DNA of 5,636 bases. Origin: Acidimicrobiales bacterium (GTDB lineage: Bacteria; Actinomycetota; Acidimicrobiia; Acidimicrobiales; Palsa-688). The stretch is taken from positions 1 to 5,636 of the forward strand of contig JASHVH010000005.1 of assembly GCA_030039575.1 (NCBI GenBank), in the 5' to 3' direction. Within the stretch, counting starts at the first letter, position 1. Every line of letters begins with the position of its first letter. Shown here in pieces: positions 1 to 5,636 of the stretch. The notes under the pieces are model-generated. The model was given only the letters and a program-made list of their open reading frames with translations, made no database searches and was not told the DNA's origin. The translations under genes and the position numbers were made by a program.

Positions 1-759
1 GGCATCGACCCGAGGACCTTCAGCCTGGTGGCCTTCGGCGGCGCCGGCCCCATGCACGCCGTCGACCTCGCCAACCAACTGGACATTTCCGAGGTCATCG
101 TGCCCGTGCTCCCTGGCACGTTTTCGGCCTGGGGCATGCTGCACACTGATTTCCGGCGGGACGTACGCCGCACCCTCTACCGGGACCTGTCCCAGGTTGA
201 CGGCGGCGACCTGGACGCAGAGTACCGGCGGCTGGAACAGGAAGGGGCCGATTTCCTGAGCGCAGAGGGCTTGCCGGCCGAGGCCGTGTCCTTTGAGCGG
301 ACCGCGGACCTGCGCTACGCCGGTCAGGAGTACTCCCTCACCGTCCCTGTCGGGCTGGCACCAGAGGGCGCGGCCGGGCCCATTGACGTCCCCGTCGTGA
401 GACAGCTCTTTGACCGGCTGTACATGGAGCGTTACGGGCACTCGAACCCCGCCGCGCCGGCGGAGCTCGTGAAGATCGGGGTCGTCGCCACCGGGCAGGT
501 CCCACGGCCGGCGGCAGCTGCGCCTGTGACGCAAGCCCGTACCGGCTGGGACCACCGCAAGGTGCTTTTCGCCGGCGAGAGCCACGATTGTTCGATCGTG
601 CCGCGTGAGCAACTTGCTCCCGGCGACCAGGTGGAAGGAGGAGCGATCATCGAAGAAGCCACCTCCACTACGGTCGTGCCGCCAGGGTGGGCCGTTTCCG
701 TGCTCGAGGGAGGCCACCTGGTGATCCGCCGGCCAGCGGTAATGGGGCAAGAGCGGTGA
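1..759 (+). CDS. hyuA: HyuA-family hydantoinase/oxoprolinase subunit A, C-terminal part (5' end outside window)
   Basis: This is the C-terminal 252 residues of a HyuA-type subunit. Full-length members are usually near 680-700 residues, so about the last third is present and the reading frame is open to the left edge. Visible family features are the FGGAGPMHA motif (residues 12-20 of the fragment), DLRYAGQEYSLTV (about 103-115), YGHSNP followed by a valine-rich strand (about 145-160), and the C-terminal EEATSTTVVPPGW block (218-230) ending in a GHLVI strand. Known family members pair with HyuB in ATP-dependent hydrolysis of hydantoins or 5-oxoproline, or in ketone carboxylation; the nucleotide-binding N-terminal domain lies outside the window. 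The stop overlaps the hyuB GTG by four bases (GTGA), so the two subunits are probably translationally coupled and made in similar amounts. The enzyme is expected to be cytoplasmic. The exact substrate is unknown. Symbol given at family level. Confidence 0.93.
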   Translation, partial: GIDPRTFSLVAFGGAGPMHAVDLANQLDISEVIVPVLPGTFSAWGMLHTDFRRDVRRTLYRDLSQVDGGDLDAEYRRLEQEGADFLSAEGLPAEAVSFERTADLRYAGQEYSLTVPVGLAPEGAAGPIDVPVVRQLFDRLYMERYGHSNPAAPAELVKIGVVATGQVPRPAAAAPVTQARTGWDHRKVLFAGESHDCSIVPREQLAPGDQVEGGAIIEEATSTTVVPPGWAVSVLEGGHLVIRRPAVMGQER

Positions 760-2534
760 CCACTGCACGCGGGACCACCACCAGCCCGGACGTCCTGGCC
801 GACCCTGTGACCACCGAAGTGATCCGCAACTTCATGTCCTCCTGCGCCGAAGACATGAACGCCGCATTGTTCCGCTCCGCTTACACGCCTGTCATCTATG
901 AGGGCCGCGACTGCGCGGTGGCCCTGCTCGACGCCGACGGCGAACCGCTCGGGATGTCGACCGGTGTGCCCATATTCCTCGGCAACCTCGAGGTCTGCGT
1001 GAAGCTCACGATGGAGCGCTACGGGCGCGAATGGTTCGGCCCGGGCGACGTGGTGGCCATGAACGACCCGTACCTCCAGGGGACCCATTTACACGATGTC
1101 ACCATTTTCGGCCCGATCTTTTACCGCGACCGGCTCGTAGGGTTCGCCGCCACGCGCGCCCACTGGCAGGACGTCGGCGGCCGGGACCCGGGCACGACGA
1201 TGGGCTCGATCGAGGTCTTTCAAGAAGGGTTCCGGATGGGGCCGACGAGGGTGGTGAAAGGCTACGAACCGCTGCCCGACTGGATGGACTTCCTCCGGCG
1301 GGCAAGCCGTTTTGGCTATGAGCTCATGGGCGATTTCAACGCCCAGGTGGCGGCCATCCGGACCGGGGAGGCCCGGCTCCTACGCATGCTCGACCGGGTT
1401 GGCCTCGAAGTCTTCGAGGCGGCCAAGGCCAACATCTTCCGCCAGGCTGAGGAACTGGACCGGGCGGCGGTCCGGGAGCTTCCCGACGGGCGTTACCACG
1501 CCGAAGGCTTCCTGGACGACGACGGCCAGGGGAGCGGCCCCGTACCCGTCGCCGTCACGGTGACCATCGACGGCGACCGTATGGTCGTCGACCTGGAGGG
1601 GAGCTCGCCGGCGGTGCGGGGCCCTGTCAATTGCGGCTTCTCCCAGACCGTTTCGGCCGTCCGTCTGGGCTACAGGGCGCTGATAAACACGCACCTTCCC
1701 GTTACGGGCGGGACTTTCGCCTCGCTGGAGGTGAGGGTGCCCGACGATTGCGTGTTCAACGCCAAGGAACCAGCCGCCTGCGAGTGGTACTTCACCGGGC
1801 TCGGGCTCCTGTGCGACCTGATGGTGACCGCGCTGGCTCCGGCGGTCGGCGACCAGGTCGTCGCCGCCCACTACGGCGACTCGATGGTGATCAACATCAA
1901 CGGCATCGACCCGGCCCGCAGACGGCCGCTCTGGGTCGTGATCGAGCCGACGGCGGGTGGGTGGGGTGCCCACCCGGGGTGCGACGGCGAGAGCGGGTTG
2001 ATCAACCTGACGAACGGCTCGTTCAAGAACCTCCCGGTGGAGGTGTACGAGAGCAAGTTCCCGGTCCGAATAGAGCAGTTCTCCATTCGCACCGACAGCG
2101 GCGGCGCCGGGCGCCAGCGCGGCGGCTGCGGCGTCGTCCGCGCCTACCGGCTGCTGCAAGACGCCAATGTCTCGGTGTGGTTCGAACGGTCTGTGACGAC
2201 GGCCTGGGGCCTGGCCGGCGGTGGTGCCGCCAGAGGGCCCGTCGTTGTGGCCGAGGGGCCGGCCGGCACCTGGTCGGCTCTCAAGGCCAACAGCGTGGAG
2301 TTCCCGGCCGGGACCCTGGTGACGACCGAGACGGGCGGCGGCGGTGGGTACGGTCCCGCCCGGGAACGCCCAACGGCCGAGGTCCGGCGCGACGTGGTCC
2401 AGGGGTACGTGAGCGTCGATGCCGCGCGCCAGGACTACGGCGTGGTGCTCGACCCGGTCTCTTTGGAGGTGGACGAGGTGGCCACGATGGAAGAGCGGGG
2501 CGGGAGAGGGCCTACGGTGGCGGAGGAGGACTAA
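756..2534 (+). CDS. hyuB: HyuB-family hydantoinase/oxoprolinase subunit B
   Basis: A complete 592-residue HyuB-type subunit, normal for a family of roughly 520-600 residues. I chose GTG at 756 because it overlaps the hyuA stop as GTGA, has a GGGG run eight bases upstream, and keeps the conserved opening DPVTTEVIRN (residues 16-25); the next ATG at 834 would delete that opening. Further family signatures are the AEDM...LFRSAYTPVIYEGRDCAVALLD block, MNDPYLQGTHLHD with H111, H113 and D114, RAHWQDVGGRDPG with H136 and D139 (His/Asp clusters likely to bind metal), the glycine-rich DSGGAGRQRGGCG (from residue 447), and the closing GGGGGYG...GYVS...YGVVL block. HyuB works as the partner of HyuA in an ATP-dependent cyclic-amide hydrolase or a related carboxylase, in the cytoplasm. 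A roughly 20-residue acidic tail follows the last conserved block. No frameshift or missing motif is seen. The substrate (hydantoin, 5-oxoproline, lactam or ketone) cannot be decided from this sequence. Confidence 0.95.
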   Translation: MTTARGTTTSPDVLADPVTTEVIRNFMSSCAEDMNAALFRSAYTPVIYEGRDCAVALLDADGEPLGMSTGVPIFLGNLEVCVKLTMERYGREWFGPGDVVAMNDPYLQGTHLHDVTIFGPIFYRDRLVGFAATRAHWQDVGGRDPGTTMGSIEVFQEGFRMGPTRVVKGYEPLPDWMDFLRRASRFGYELMGDFNAQVAAIRTGEARLLRMLDRVGLEVFEAAKANIFRQAEELDRAAVRELPDGRYHAEGFLDDDGQGSGPVPVAVTVTIDGDRMVVDLEGSSPAVRGPVNCGFSQTVSAVRLGYRALINTHLPVTGGTFASLEVRVPDDCVFNAKEPAACEWYFTGLGLLCDLMVTALAPAVGDQVVAAHYGDSMVININGIDPARRRPLWVVIEPTAGGWGAHPGCDGESGLINLTNGSFKNLPVEVYESKFPVRIEQFSIRTDSGGAGRQRGGCGVVRAYRLLQDANVSVWFERSVTTAWGLAGGGAARGPVVVAEGPAGTWSALKANSVEFPAGTLVTTETGGGGGYGPARERPTAEVRRDVVQGYVSVDAARQDYGVVLDPVSLEVDEVATMEERGGRGPTVAEED

Positions 2535-2613
2535 CAGCCGGCTTCAGACGTTTGTCCATTTCCTCAGGTCCCCACTCTGCCATTCGTCTCTGGCGGCGAC
2601 GGGTGACGAGCCT

Positions 2614-2619
2614 TACACT
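2614..2619 (+). promoter_or_regulatory. Possible -10 box (TACACT) before the solute-binding protein gene
   Basis: TACACT fits the actinobacterial TANNNT -10 pattern and would place the transcript start roughly 10 bases before the Shine-Dalgarno of the binding-protein gene. No good -35 element is present 16-19 bases upstream (that stretch reads TGGCGG), so support is weak. The surrounding 115-base gap also holds an 8-bp palindrome AGCCGGCT (2536-2543) directly after the hyuB stop and a short inverted repeat TCGTC/GACGA (2584-2588 and 2605-2609). Neither is followed by a T tract, so I do not call a terminator. Read-through from hyuB remains possible. Confidence 0.25.
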
Positions 2620-2632
2620 CCTCGAAACTACG

Positions 2633-2641
2633 AAGGGAGGG
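2633..2641 (+). promoter_or_regulatory. Strong Shine-Dalgarno of the solute-binding protein, possibly masked by a small hairpin
   Basis: AAGGGAGGG ends eight bases before ATG 2650 and is the best ribosome-binding site in the window, which fixes that start. CTCC (2618-2621) can pair with GGAG (2636-2639), and TCG (2622-2624) with CGA (2631-2633) around a six-base loop, leaving a two-base bulge. This would hide the site in a transcript that includes 2618-2624, as read-through from hyuB would. A transcript starting around 2625 would lack the left arm. The site is seen directly; the masking is inference. Confidence 0.7.
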
Positions 2642-2649
2642 AACCCAGA

Positions 2650-4410
2650 ATGCTTCGTTCGAAGCTGGCCCCAGCGGCTTTGCTAGCGCTACTGAGCGTC
2701 GGTCTCGGGTCGGTTGAAGGGCCGGCCACCGCCAATGCCGCCACTCCCGTGAGCGGTGGCACCCTCACCATCCTTGGGCAAAGCGACATCTTCAACCTCG
2801 ACACGGTAAGTGCCTATTACACGGTGAGCTACATCCTCGAGCGCATGTACACCCGGCAGCTCTTCAGTTACCCGGTCGCTTCAAGCTTCCCCGCCGAAGA
2901 GGTAGTCACCCCCGACGTTGCCACCGAGATCCCGACGACCGCCAACGGCGGCATCAGTGACGGGGGCAAGGAGTACACCATCCACATCAAACAGGGGGTG
3001 ATGTGGAACACCAGCCCGCCCAGGCAGGTGACGTCGGATGACTTCGTACGCGAGTTCAGGATGCTCTGCAACCCCGCCTCGCCTGTAGGAGCGCCCGGCT
3101 ACTTCGAGACCACCATCATCGGCATGGCCTCTTACTGCAGCGGCTTCGCCAAGGTGAAGGACACCGTCGCAGCTATAGATGCTTATGAAACCAGCACGCC
3201 CCTGCCCGGTGTCAGCGCGCCCAACTCCTCCACCATCGTTTTCAAACTGATGGAGCCCTCCACGGACTTCCTCAACATCCTGTGCCTCCCGTTCGACTCC
3301 GCCCGCCCCGCCGAGTACCAGCAGTACCTCCCGGACAGCGCCACGTTCCGACAGCACACCCTCTCCGACGGGCCGTACCAGATCACGTCGTACTCGCCGG
3401 GCAAGGGGTTTACGCTCGACCGCAACCCGGTCTGGAAGCAGTCCACGGACACGCTGCGCCATGCCTATGTCGACAAGGTCGTTATCACCGAAGGCCTGAC
3501 GGCGGAAAGCGTCCAGGAGCAACTTCAAGCCGGCACGGGCGACATGGAATGGGACGTGACCCCGCCGACCCAGGACCTGCCCGGCCTCGAGGGGAGCCCT
3601 GACCTGGTCATAGGACCTCCCGGCAACTACGACGTCGCCCTGAACGTCTACCTCGCCCTCAACCAGTACGCCGGGCCGTTCACCAATAAACTCGTGCGTG
3701 AGGCGGCGGCGTACGCGGTGGACAAAAACGCCGTCGTTCAGATCGAGGGCGGCCCCAAGATCGCTTCGGTCGCCAACCAGCCCATCATCCCGGGCAATAC
3801 CGGTTACATCGGTGGGTACAACCCGTACCCCGACAACAACGGCAACGGCGACCCGGCCAAGGCCAAAGCCCTCTTGAAGCAAGCCGGCTACCCGCATGGC
3901 GTCACGATCAAGATGCTGTACTCGACCACGCAACCGATGCCACGGGTGGCCCAATCCCTCCAGGCCAGCCTCAGCGCGGCCGGCTTCAACGTCAAGTTCG
4001 TCCCCGTCACGCAGGCCGCCTTCTACGGCAGTTACCTTGAAAACCCCAGTACTTCCAAGCGCGATGTTTGGGACATTGCTCCCCCAGGGTGGATCCCGGA
4101 CTGGATGGGCAACAACGGCCGGGCCATCCTCGAGCCGCTGTTCACGGACCCGGGGAACGGTTCCAACGACTTCGGCGGCTATTCGAGCCCGGTGACCGAC
4201 TCGATCATCAGCAAAGCCCTGGCGGCGCCCACCCTTGCTGCCGCCACTACCCTGTGGTCGCAAGCTGAGCGACAGATAATGAGCGACGTCGCCGCCATCC
4301 CGGTCGAGTACCAGAAGTGGCCCGTGTACCATTCCTCGGCGGTGCACGGTTGCTCCTTCTGGTGGTTCGACCTCAACTGCGACCCAACGAACGTCTGGCT
4401 GTCTTCCTGA
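2650..4410 (+). CDS. ABC transporter family-5 solute-binding protein (peptide/nickel type), secreted
   Basis: A 586-residue extracytoplasmic binding protein of the SBP_bac_5 (DppA/OppA) type, within the family's usual 500-600 residues. The start is set by the Shine-Dalgarno at 2633-2641 and by a signal peptide: basic MLRSK, hydrophobic core about residues 7-20, and a likely signal peptidase I site after ATANA near residue 30. The mature protein opens with GGTLTILGQSDIFNLD, the standard family N-terminus. It continues with YTIHIKQGVMW (from 109), VTSDDFVREF, DGPYQI...FTLDRNPVW, VREAAAYAVDK and AKALLKQAGYPHG, all recognised family elements. It ends with DPTNVWL. Five cysteines remain in the mature part (140, 163, 212, 568, 577); C140/C163 and C568/C577 could form disulfides, which is inference. 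There is no lipobox cysteine, unlike most binding proteins of single-membrane bacteria. Its role is to deliver a small peptide or peptide-like ligand to an inner-membrane ABC importer. The hyuAB neighbours suggest a cyclic amide or its precursor, but the ligand is unknown. Confidence 0.94.
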   Translation: MLRSKLAPAALLALLSVGLGSVEGPATANAATPVSGGTLTILGQSDIFNLDTVSAYYTVSYILERMYTRQLFSYPVASSFPAEEVVTPDVATEIPTTANGGISDGGKEYTIHIKQGVMWNTSPPRQVTSDDFVREFRMLCNPASPVGAPGYFETTIIGMASYCSGFAKVKDTVAAIDAYETSTPLPGVSAPNSSTIVFKLMEPSTDFLNILCLPFDSARPAEYQQYLPDSATFRQHTLSDGPYQITSYSPGKGFTLDRNPVWKQSTDTLRHAYVDKVVITEGLTAESVQEQLQAGTGDMEWDVTPPTQDLPGLEGSPDLVIGPPGNYDVALNVYLALNQYAGPFTNKLVREAAAYAVDKNAVVQIEGGPKIASVANQPIIPGNTGYIGGYNPYPDNNGNGDPAKAKALLKQAGYPHGVTIKMLYSTTQPMPRVAQSLQASLSAAGFNVKFVPVTQAAFYGSYLENPSTSKRDVWDIAPPGWIPDWMGNNGRAILEPLFTDPGNGSNDFGGYSSPVTDSIISKALAAPTLAAATTLWSQAERQIMSDVAAIPVEYQKWPVYHSSAVHGCSFWWFDLNCDPTNVWLSS

Positions 4411-4445
4411 GCAGCCTTCTTGACCAGCACACCGGGGTCAGCTGC
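4411..4445 (+). other. Inverted repeat directly after the binding-protein stop
   Basis: GCAGC (4411-4415) pairs with GCTGC (4441-4445), and TGACC (4421-4425) with GGTCA (4436-4440), around a ten-base loop. The result is a ten-pair stem with a five-base bulge (CTTCT) on the 5' side. No T tract follows, so it is not a standard intrinsic terminator. A stem in this position often protects the binding-protein mRNA or thins transcription into the less-needed ATPase gene. The arms are visible; the role is inferred. The TTGACC at 4420-4425 could alternatively be read as a -35 element, but I see no matching -10 box 16-18 bases downstream. Confidence 0.35.
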
Positions 4446-4486
4446 CACATCGACTAGGCACGCCGATTAGGGCACGTCGATTTAGG
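4446..4486 (+). repeat. Degenerate tandem repeat, three 13-14 bp units
   Basis: Three units run head to tail: CACATCGACTAGG (4446-4458), CACGCCGATTAGGG (4459-4472) and CACGTCGATTTAGG (4473-4486). They share a CAC-x-x-CGA core followed by a T-rich step and TAGG, with one-base length changes between units. The array lies in the gap before the ATPase gene, next to the preceding inverted repeat. It could be a regulator-binding array or a decayed slippage product. It is too short and lacks spacers, so it is not CRISPR. Confidence 0.6.
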
Positions 4487-4495
4487 CTGGTCCCG

Positions 4496-4528
4496 GTGCG
4501 ACGTCTGCACGTTGCGGTGCGGCCATGA
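4496..4528 (+). CDS. Possible 10-codon leader ORF ending in the ATPase start
   Basis: GTG at 4496 opens a ten-codon frame ([10 protein letters not shown]) whose TGA overlaps the ATPase ATG as ATGA. A weak TTTAGG lies nine bases upstream of the GTG. The ATPase start itself has no recognisable Shine-Dalgarno, so ribosomes finishing this small frame could re-initiate on it. A frame this short may arise by chance in GC-rich DNA, so this is a candidate only. If translated, it would act by coupling rather than through its product, which shows no recognisable feature. Confidence 0.2.
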   Translation: MRRLHVAVRP

Positions 4529-5535
4529 GCCTGCTCGAGGTCAAGGACCTCAGCGTGAGCTTCCCGACGCCCGACGGGTTGGTCCGGGCTGTGCAAGGGG
4601 CGAACTTCTCCGTGGACGCGGGTAAGACGCTCGGCATTGTCGGTGAGTCTGGCTCGGGCAAGAGCGTCGCCTGTATGACTGTGATGGGGTTGGTCCGTGG
4701 GGCGCGTGTGTCCGGCCAGGTCCTCTTCGACGGCCGGGACGTCTTGGCCATGCGGGAAGATGACCGGCGCCGTTTGCGAGGAGCCGAGATCGGTATGGTG
4801 TTCCAGGACCCCCTGTCGAGCCTGCACCCTCTGTACAAGGTCGGTTGGCAGATCGCGGAGGCCGTCCGCGCCCACGAGCGCGTCTCGTGGAGGGCAGCCC
4901 AAGTGCGGGCCATGGAGATGTTGGCCCTCGTGGGCATCCCCAACCCGGCACGGCGGGTGGAGGAGTACCCCTACCAGTTCTCCGGCGGGATGCGCCAGCG
5001 GGCCATGATCGCGATGTCCCTTGTGTTGCAGCCCAAGCTCCTGATCGCCGACGAGCCGACCACGGCGCTCGACGTCACCGTTCAGGCGCAGATCATCGAG
5101 CTCATCAGGCAGCTCCAGGGTGACTTCGCCATGGCCGTGATAATGGTCACCCACGACCTCGGGGTAGTCGCCGGCATGGCCGACCACGTGGCCGTTATGT
5201 ACGCCGGCAAGGTCGTAGAGTACGCAGAGCGGCGTCACCTTTATTACACGCCGGCTCATCCGTACACCAAGGGGCTGCTCGCCTCTCTGCCCACTCGTTC
5301 CAGGGGGAAAGCCCGCCTGGCCCAGATCGCCGGTCAACCACCGAGCCTCATATCGCTGCCGCCCGGCTGCAGTTTTCACCCCCGTTGCCCGGTAGTGACG
5401 GAACGTTGCCGAGCTGAGGAACCCACGTTCCTGAGCCTCACCGGCGACGACGCCGTCCAGGGGGCGGCGTGCTGGTTGGCGCGACCGCCGGCCCGGGCGG
5501 TCCATCCCGCCGCCGCAAAAGGCCCAGTCCCGTGA
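4525..5535 (+). CDS. Peptide-type ABC transporter ATPase, DppD/OppD family
   Basis: A 336-residue cytoplasmic ATPase that powers an inner-membrane importer of the dipeptide/oligopeptide class. Every nucleotide-binding element is present: Walker A GESGSGKS (40-47), Q-loop Q94 in VFQDP, signature FSGGMRQR (152-159), Walker B LLIADEP (172-178), D-loop ALDVT (181-185) and H-loop H210. The C-terminal oligopeptide-transporter domain follows, with HPYTKGLL and cysteines 282, 288, 295 and 316. In some DppD/OppD proteins the equivalent cysteines hold a [4Fe-4S] cluster, so one is plausible here. ATG 4525 gives the usual opening [13 protein letters not shown] and no in-frame start lies just upstream; its lack of a clear Shine-Dalgarno is unusual. 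Such ATPases normally pair with a second one (DppF/OppF), probably the gene beginning at the right edge. The likely partner binding protein is the gene upstream, but no permease gene separates them. The substrate is unknown, so no symbol is given. Confidence 0.96.
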   Translation: MSLLEVKDLSVSFPTPDGLVRAVQGANFSVDAGKTLGIVGESGSGKSVACMTVMGLVRGARVSGQVLFDGRDVLAMREDDRRRLRGAEIGMVFQDPLSSLHPLYKVGWQIAEAVRAHERVSWRAAQVRAMEMLALVGIPNPARRVEEYPYQFSGGMRQRAMIAMSLVLQPKLLIADEPTTALDVTVQAQIIELIRQLQGDFAMAVIMVTHDLGVVAGMADHVAVMYAGKVVEYAERRHLYYTPAHPYTKGLLASLPTRSRGKARLAQIAGQPPSLISLPPGCSFHPRCPVVTERCRAEEPTFLSLTGDDAVQGAACWLARPPARAVHPAAAKGPVP

Positions 5536-5566
5536 GCGCAGTCCAGTGAGCGCAGTGCAGTGAGCG
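5525..5566 (+). repeat. Near-perfect 3 x 14-bp tandem repeat across the ATPase stop
   Basis: Three adjoining units read CAGTCCCGTGAGCG (5525-5538), CAGTCCAGTGAGCG (5539-5552) and CAGTGCAGTGAGCG (5553-5566). Neighbouring units differ by one base each. The first unit contains the ATPase stop codon, and every unit contains GTGA, a GTG start overlapping a TGA stop. Because 14 is not a multiple of three, each GTG falls in a different frame. The near identity points to recent slipped-strand expansion from one copy. Confidence 0.92.
5532..5563 (+). other. Chain of two five-codon ORFs linked by stop-start overlaps
   Basis: GTG 5532 overlaps the ATPase TGA and reads MSAVQ to a TGA at 5547-5549. That TGA overlaps GTG 5546, which again reads MSAVQ to a TGA at 5561-5563. 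This last TGA overlaps GTG 5560, the candidate start of the next gene. AAAAGG (5517-5522) sits nine bases before GTG 5532, while no Shine-Dalgarno is seen close to GTG 5560. A ribosome reaching the next gene would therefore have to re-initiate in steps, slide past, or start further downstream. The overlaps are directly visible; translation of the mini-ORFs is inference. Confidence 0.5.
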
Positions 5567-5636
5567 CCGCGCCCCCTGTCGGTGTTACGCCTACGGGCGT
5601 GCCGCGAACTGGCCGGGAGGTTGGGACTGGAGAGCC
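5560..5636 (+). CDS. Probable start of the next transporter gene (3' end outside window)
   Basis: From GTG 5560 the frame stays open to the right edge for 25 codons (MSAAPPVGVTPTGVPRTGREVGTGE). The segment is proline- and glycine-rich and shows no domain, so the product is not recognised here. By operon convention a DppD-type gene is commonly followed by a second ATPase (DppF/OppF), with permeases possibly beyond. Removing two copies of the 14-bp repeat would join the ATPase stop directly to this frame by a normal GTGA overlap, which supports this being the gene's original start. Against it, GTG 5560 has no Shine-Dalgarno. GTG 5599 is in the same frame, and GGAG at 5629-5632 could serve a start just beyond the window. 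Confidence 0.45.
   Translation, partial: MSAAPPVGVTPTGVPRTGREVGTGE
5586..5601 (+). other. Short hairpin with a UACG tetraloop
   Basis: ACGCC (5587-5591) pairs with GGCGT (5596-5600) around TACG, plus a T-G closing pair at 5586/5601. C(UACG)G belongs to the very stable UNCG tetraloop class. It lies within the first codons of the candidate next gene, and GTG 5599 sits in its right arm. It could influence initiation, or it may be chance in GC-rich DNA. Confidence 0.3.

Noticed and set aside
687..755. 23-codon N-terminal extension of HyuB inside hyuA
   Set aside because: The added residues are Arg/Gly/Pro-rich with no family similarity, and GTG 756 gives the expected overlap start just ahead of DPVTTEVIRN.
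432..1088. 218-codon minus-strand frame across the hyuA/hyuB junction
   Set aside because: It lies opposite two conserved genes, has no motif and no plausible context.
2419..2649. 77-codon upstream extension of the binding-protein frame into hyuB
   Set aside because: It would bury the signal peptide and ignore the strong Shine-Dalgarno before ATG 2650.
1631..2686. 351-codon alternative + frame within hyuB
   Set aside because: Its Arg/Gly-rich translation lacks motifs and overlaps the whole conserved C-terminal half of HyuB in another frame.
2881..4347. 488-codon open frame on the minus strand opposite the binding-protein gene
   Set aside because: It mirrors a strongly supported + strand gene, shows no recognisable motif, and is the usual product of G/C-ending codons in GC-rich DNA.
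4411..4445. Intrinsic terminator after the binding-protein gene
   Set aside because: The stem has a five-base bulge and no T tract follows, so I list it only as an inverted repeat of uncertain role.
4438..5505. 355-codon open frame on the minus strand opposite the ATPase gene
   Set aside because: It is antisense to a gene with every ABC ATPase motif intact. Its His/Asp/Gly/Arg-rich translation looks like an antisense artefact.
5525..5566. CRISPR-like array
   Set aside because: The units are 14 bp and directly adjoining, with no spacers, so this is a simple tandem repeat.

Overview
The window looks like a high-GC actinobacterial chromosome. The evidence is dense G/C-ending codons, GTG starts, stop-start overlaps, and a solute-binding protein with the PPRQVTSDDF...MLCNP and C-terminal DPTNVWL features I associate with actinobacterial family-5 binding proteins. 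The taxon is inferred from style only. All supported genes are on the + strand in one dense block. I see no rRNA, tRNA, transposase or CRISPR array.

Layout: (1) 1-759, the C-terminal third of a hydantoinase/oxoprolinase A subunit (HyuA), cut by the left edge. (2) 756-2534, a complete HyuB subunit that starts on a GTG overlapping the hyuA stop. (3) 2535-2649, a 115-base gap with a strong Shine-Dalgarno and a possible -10 box. (4) 2650-4410, a secreted family-5 (peptide/nickel type) ABC solute-binding protein. (5) 4411-4524, a 114-base gap with an inverted repeat, a degenerate 3 x 13/14-bp tandem repeat and a possible 10-codon leader ORF. (6) 4525-5535, a DppD/OppD-type ATPase with all nucleotide-binding motifs and the C-terminal four-cysteine domain. 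(7) 5525-5636, a near-perfect 3 x 14-bp tandem repeat spanning the ATPase stop, then the probable start of another gene.

How it may work together: the ABC importer would capture a small peptide-like or cyclic amide compound, and HyuA/HyuB would open or carboxylate a ring or ketone substrate at the cost of ATP. The substrate cannot be read from the sequence. The permeases expected with this transporter are not in the window; none lies between the binding protein and the ATPase.

The most unusual item is at the right end. A 14-bp unit carrying a GTGA stop-start is present three times. It turns one ordinary 4-base gene overlap into a chain of three stop-start overlaps with two five-codon ORFs between the ATPase and the next gene.
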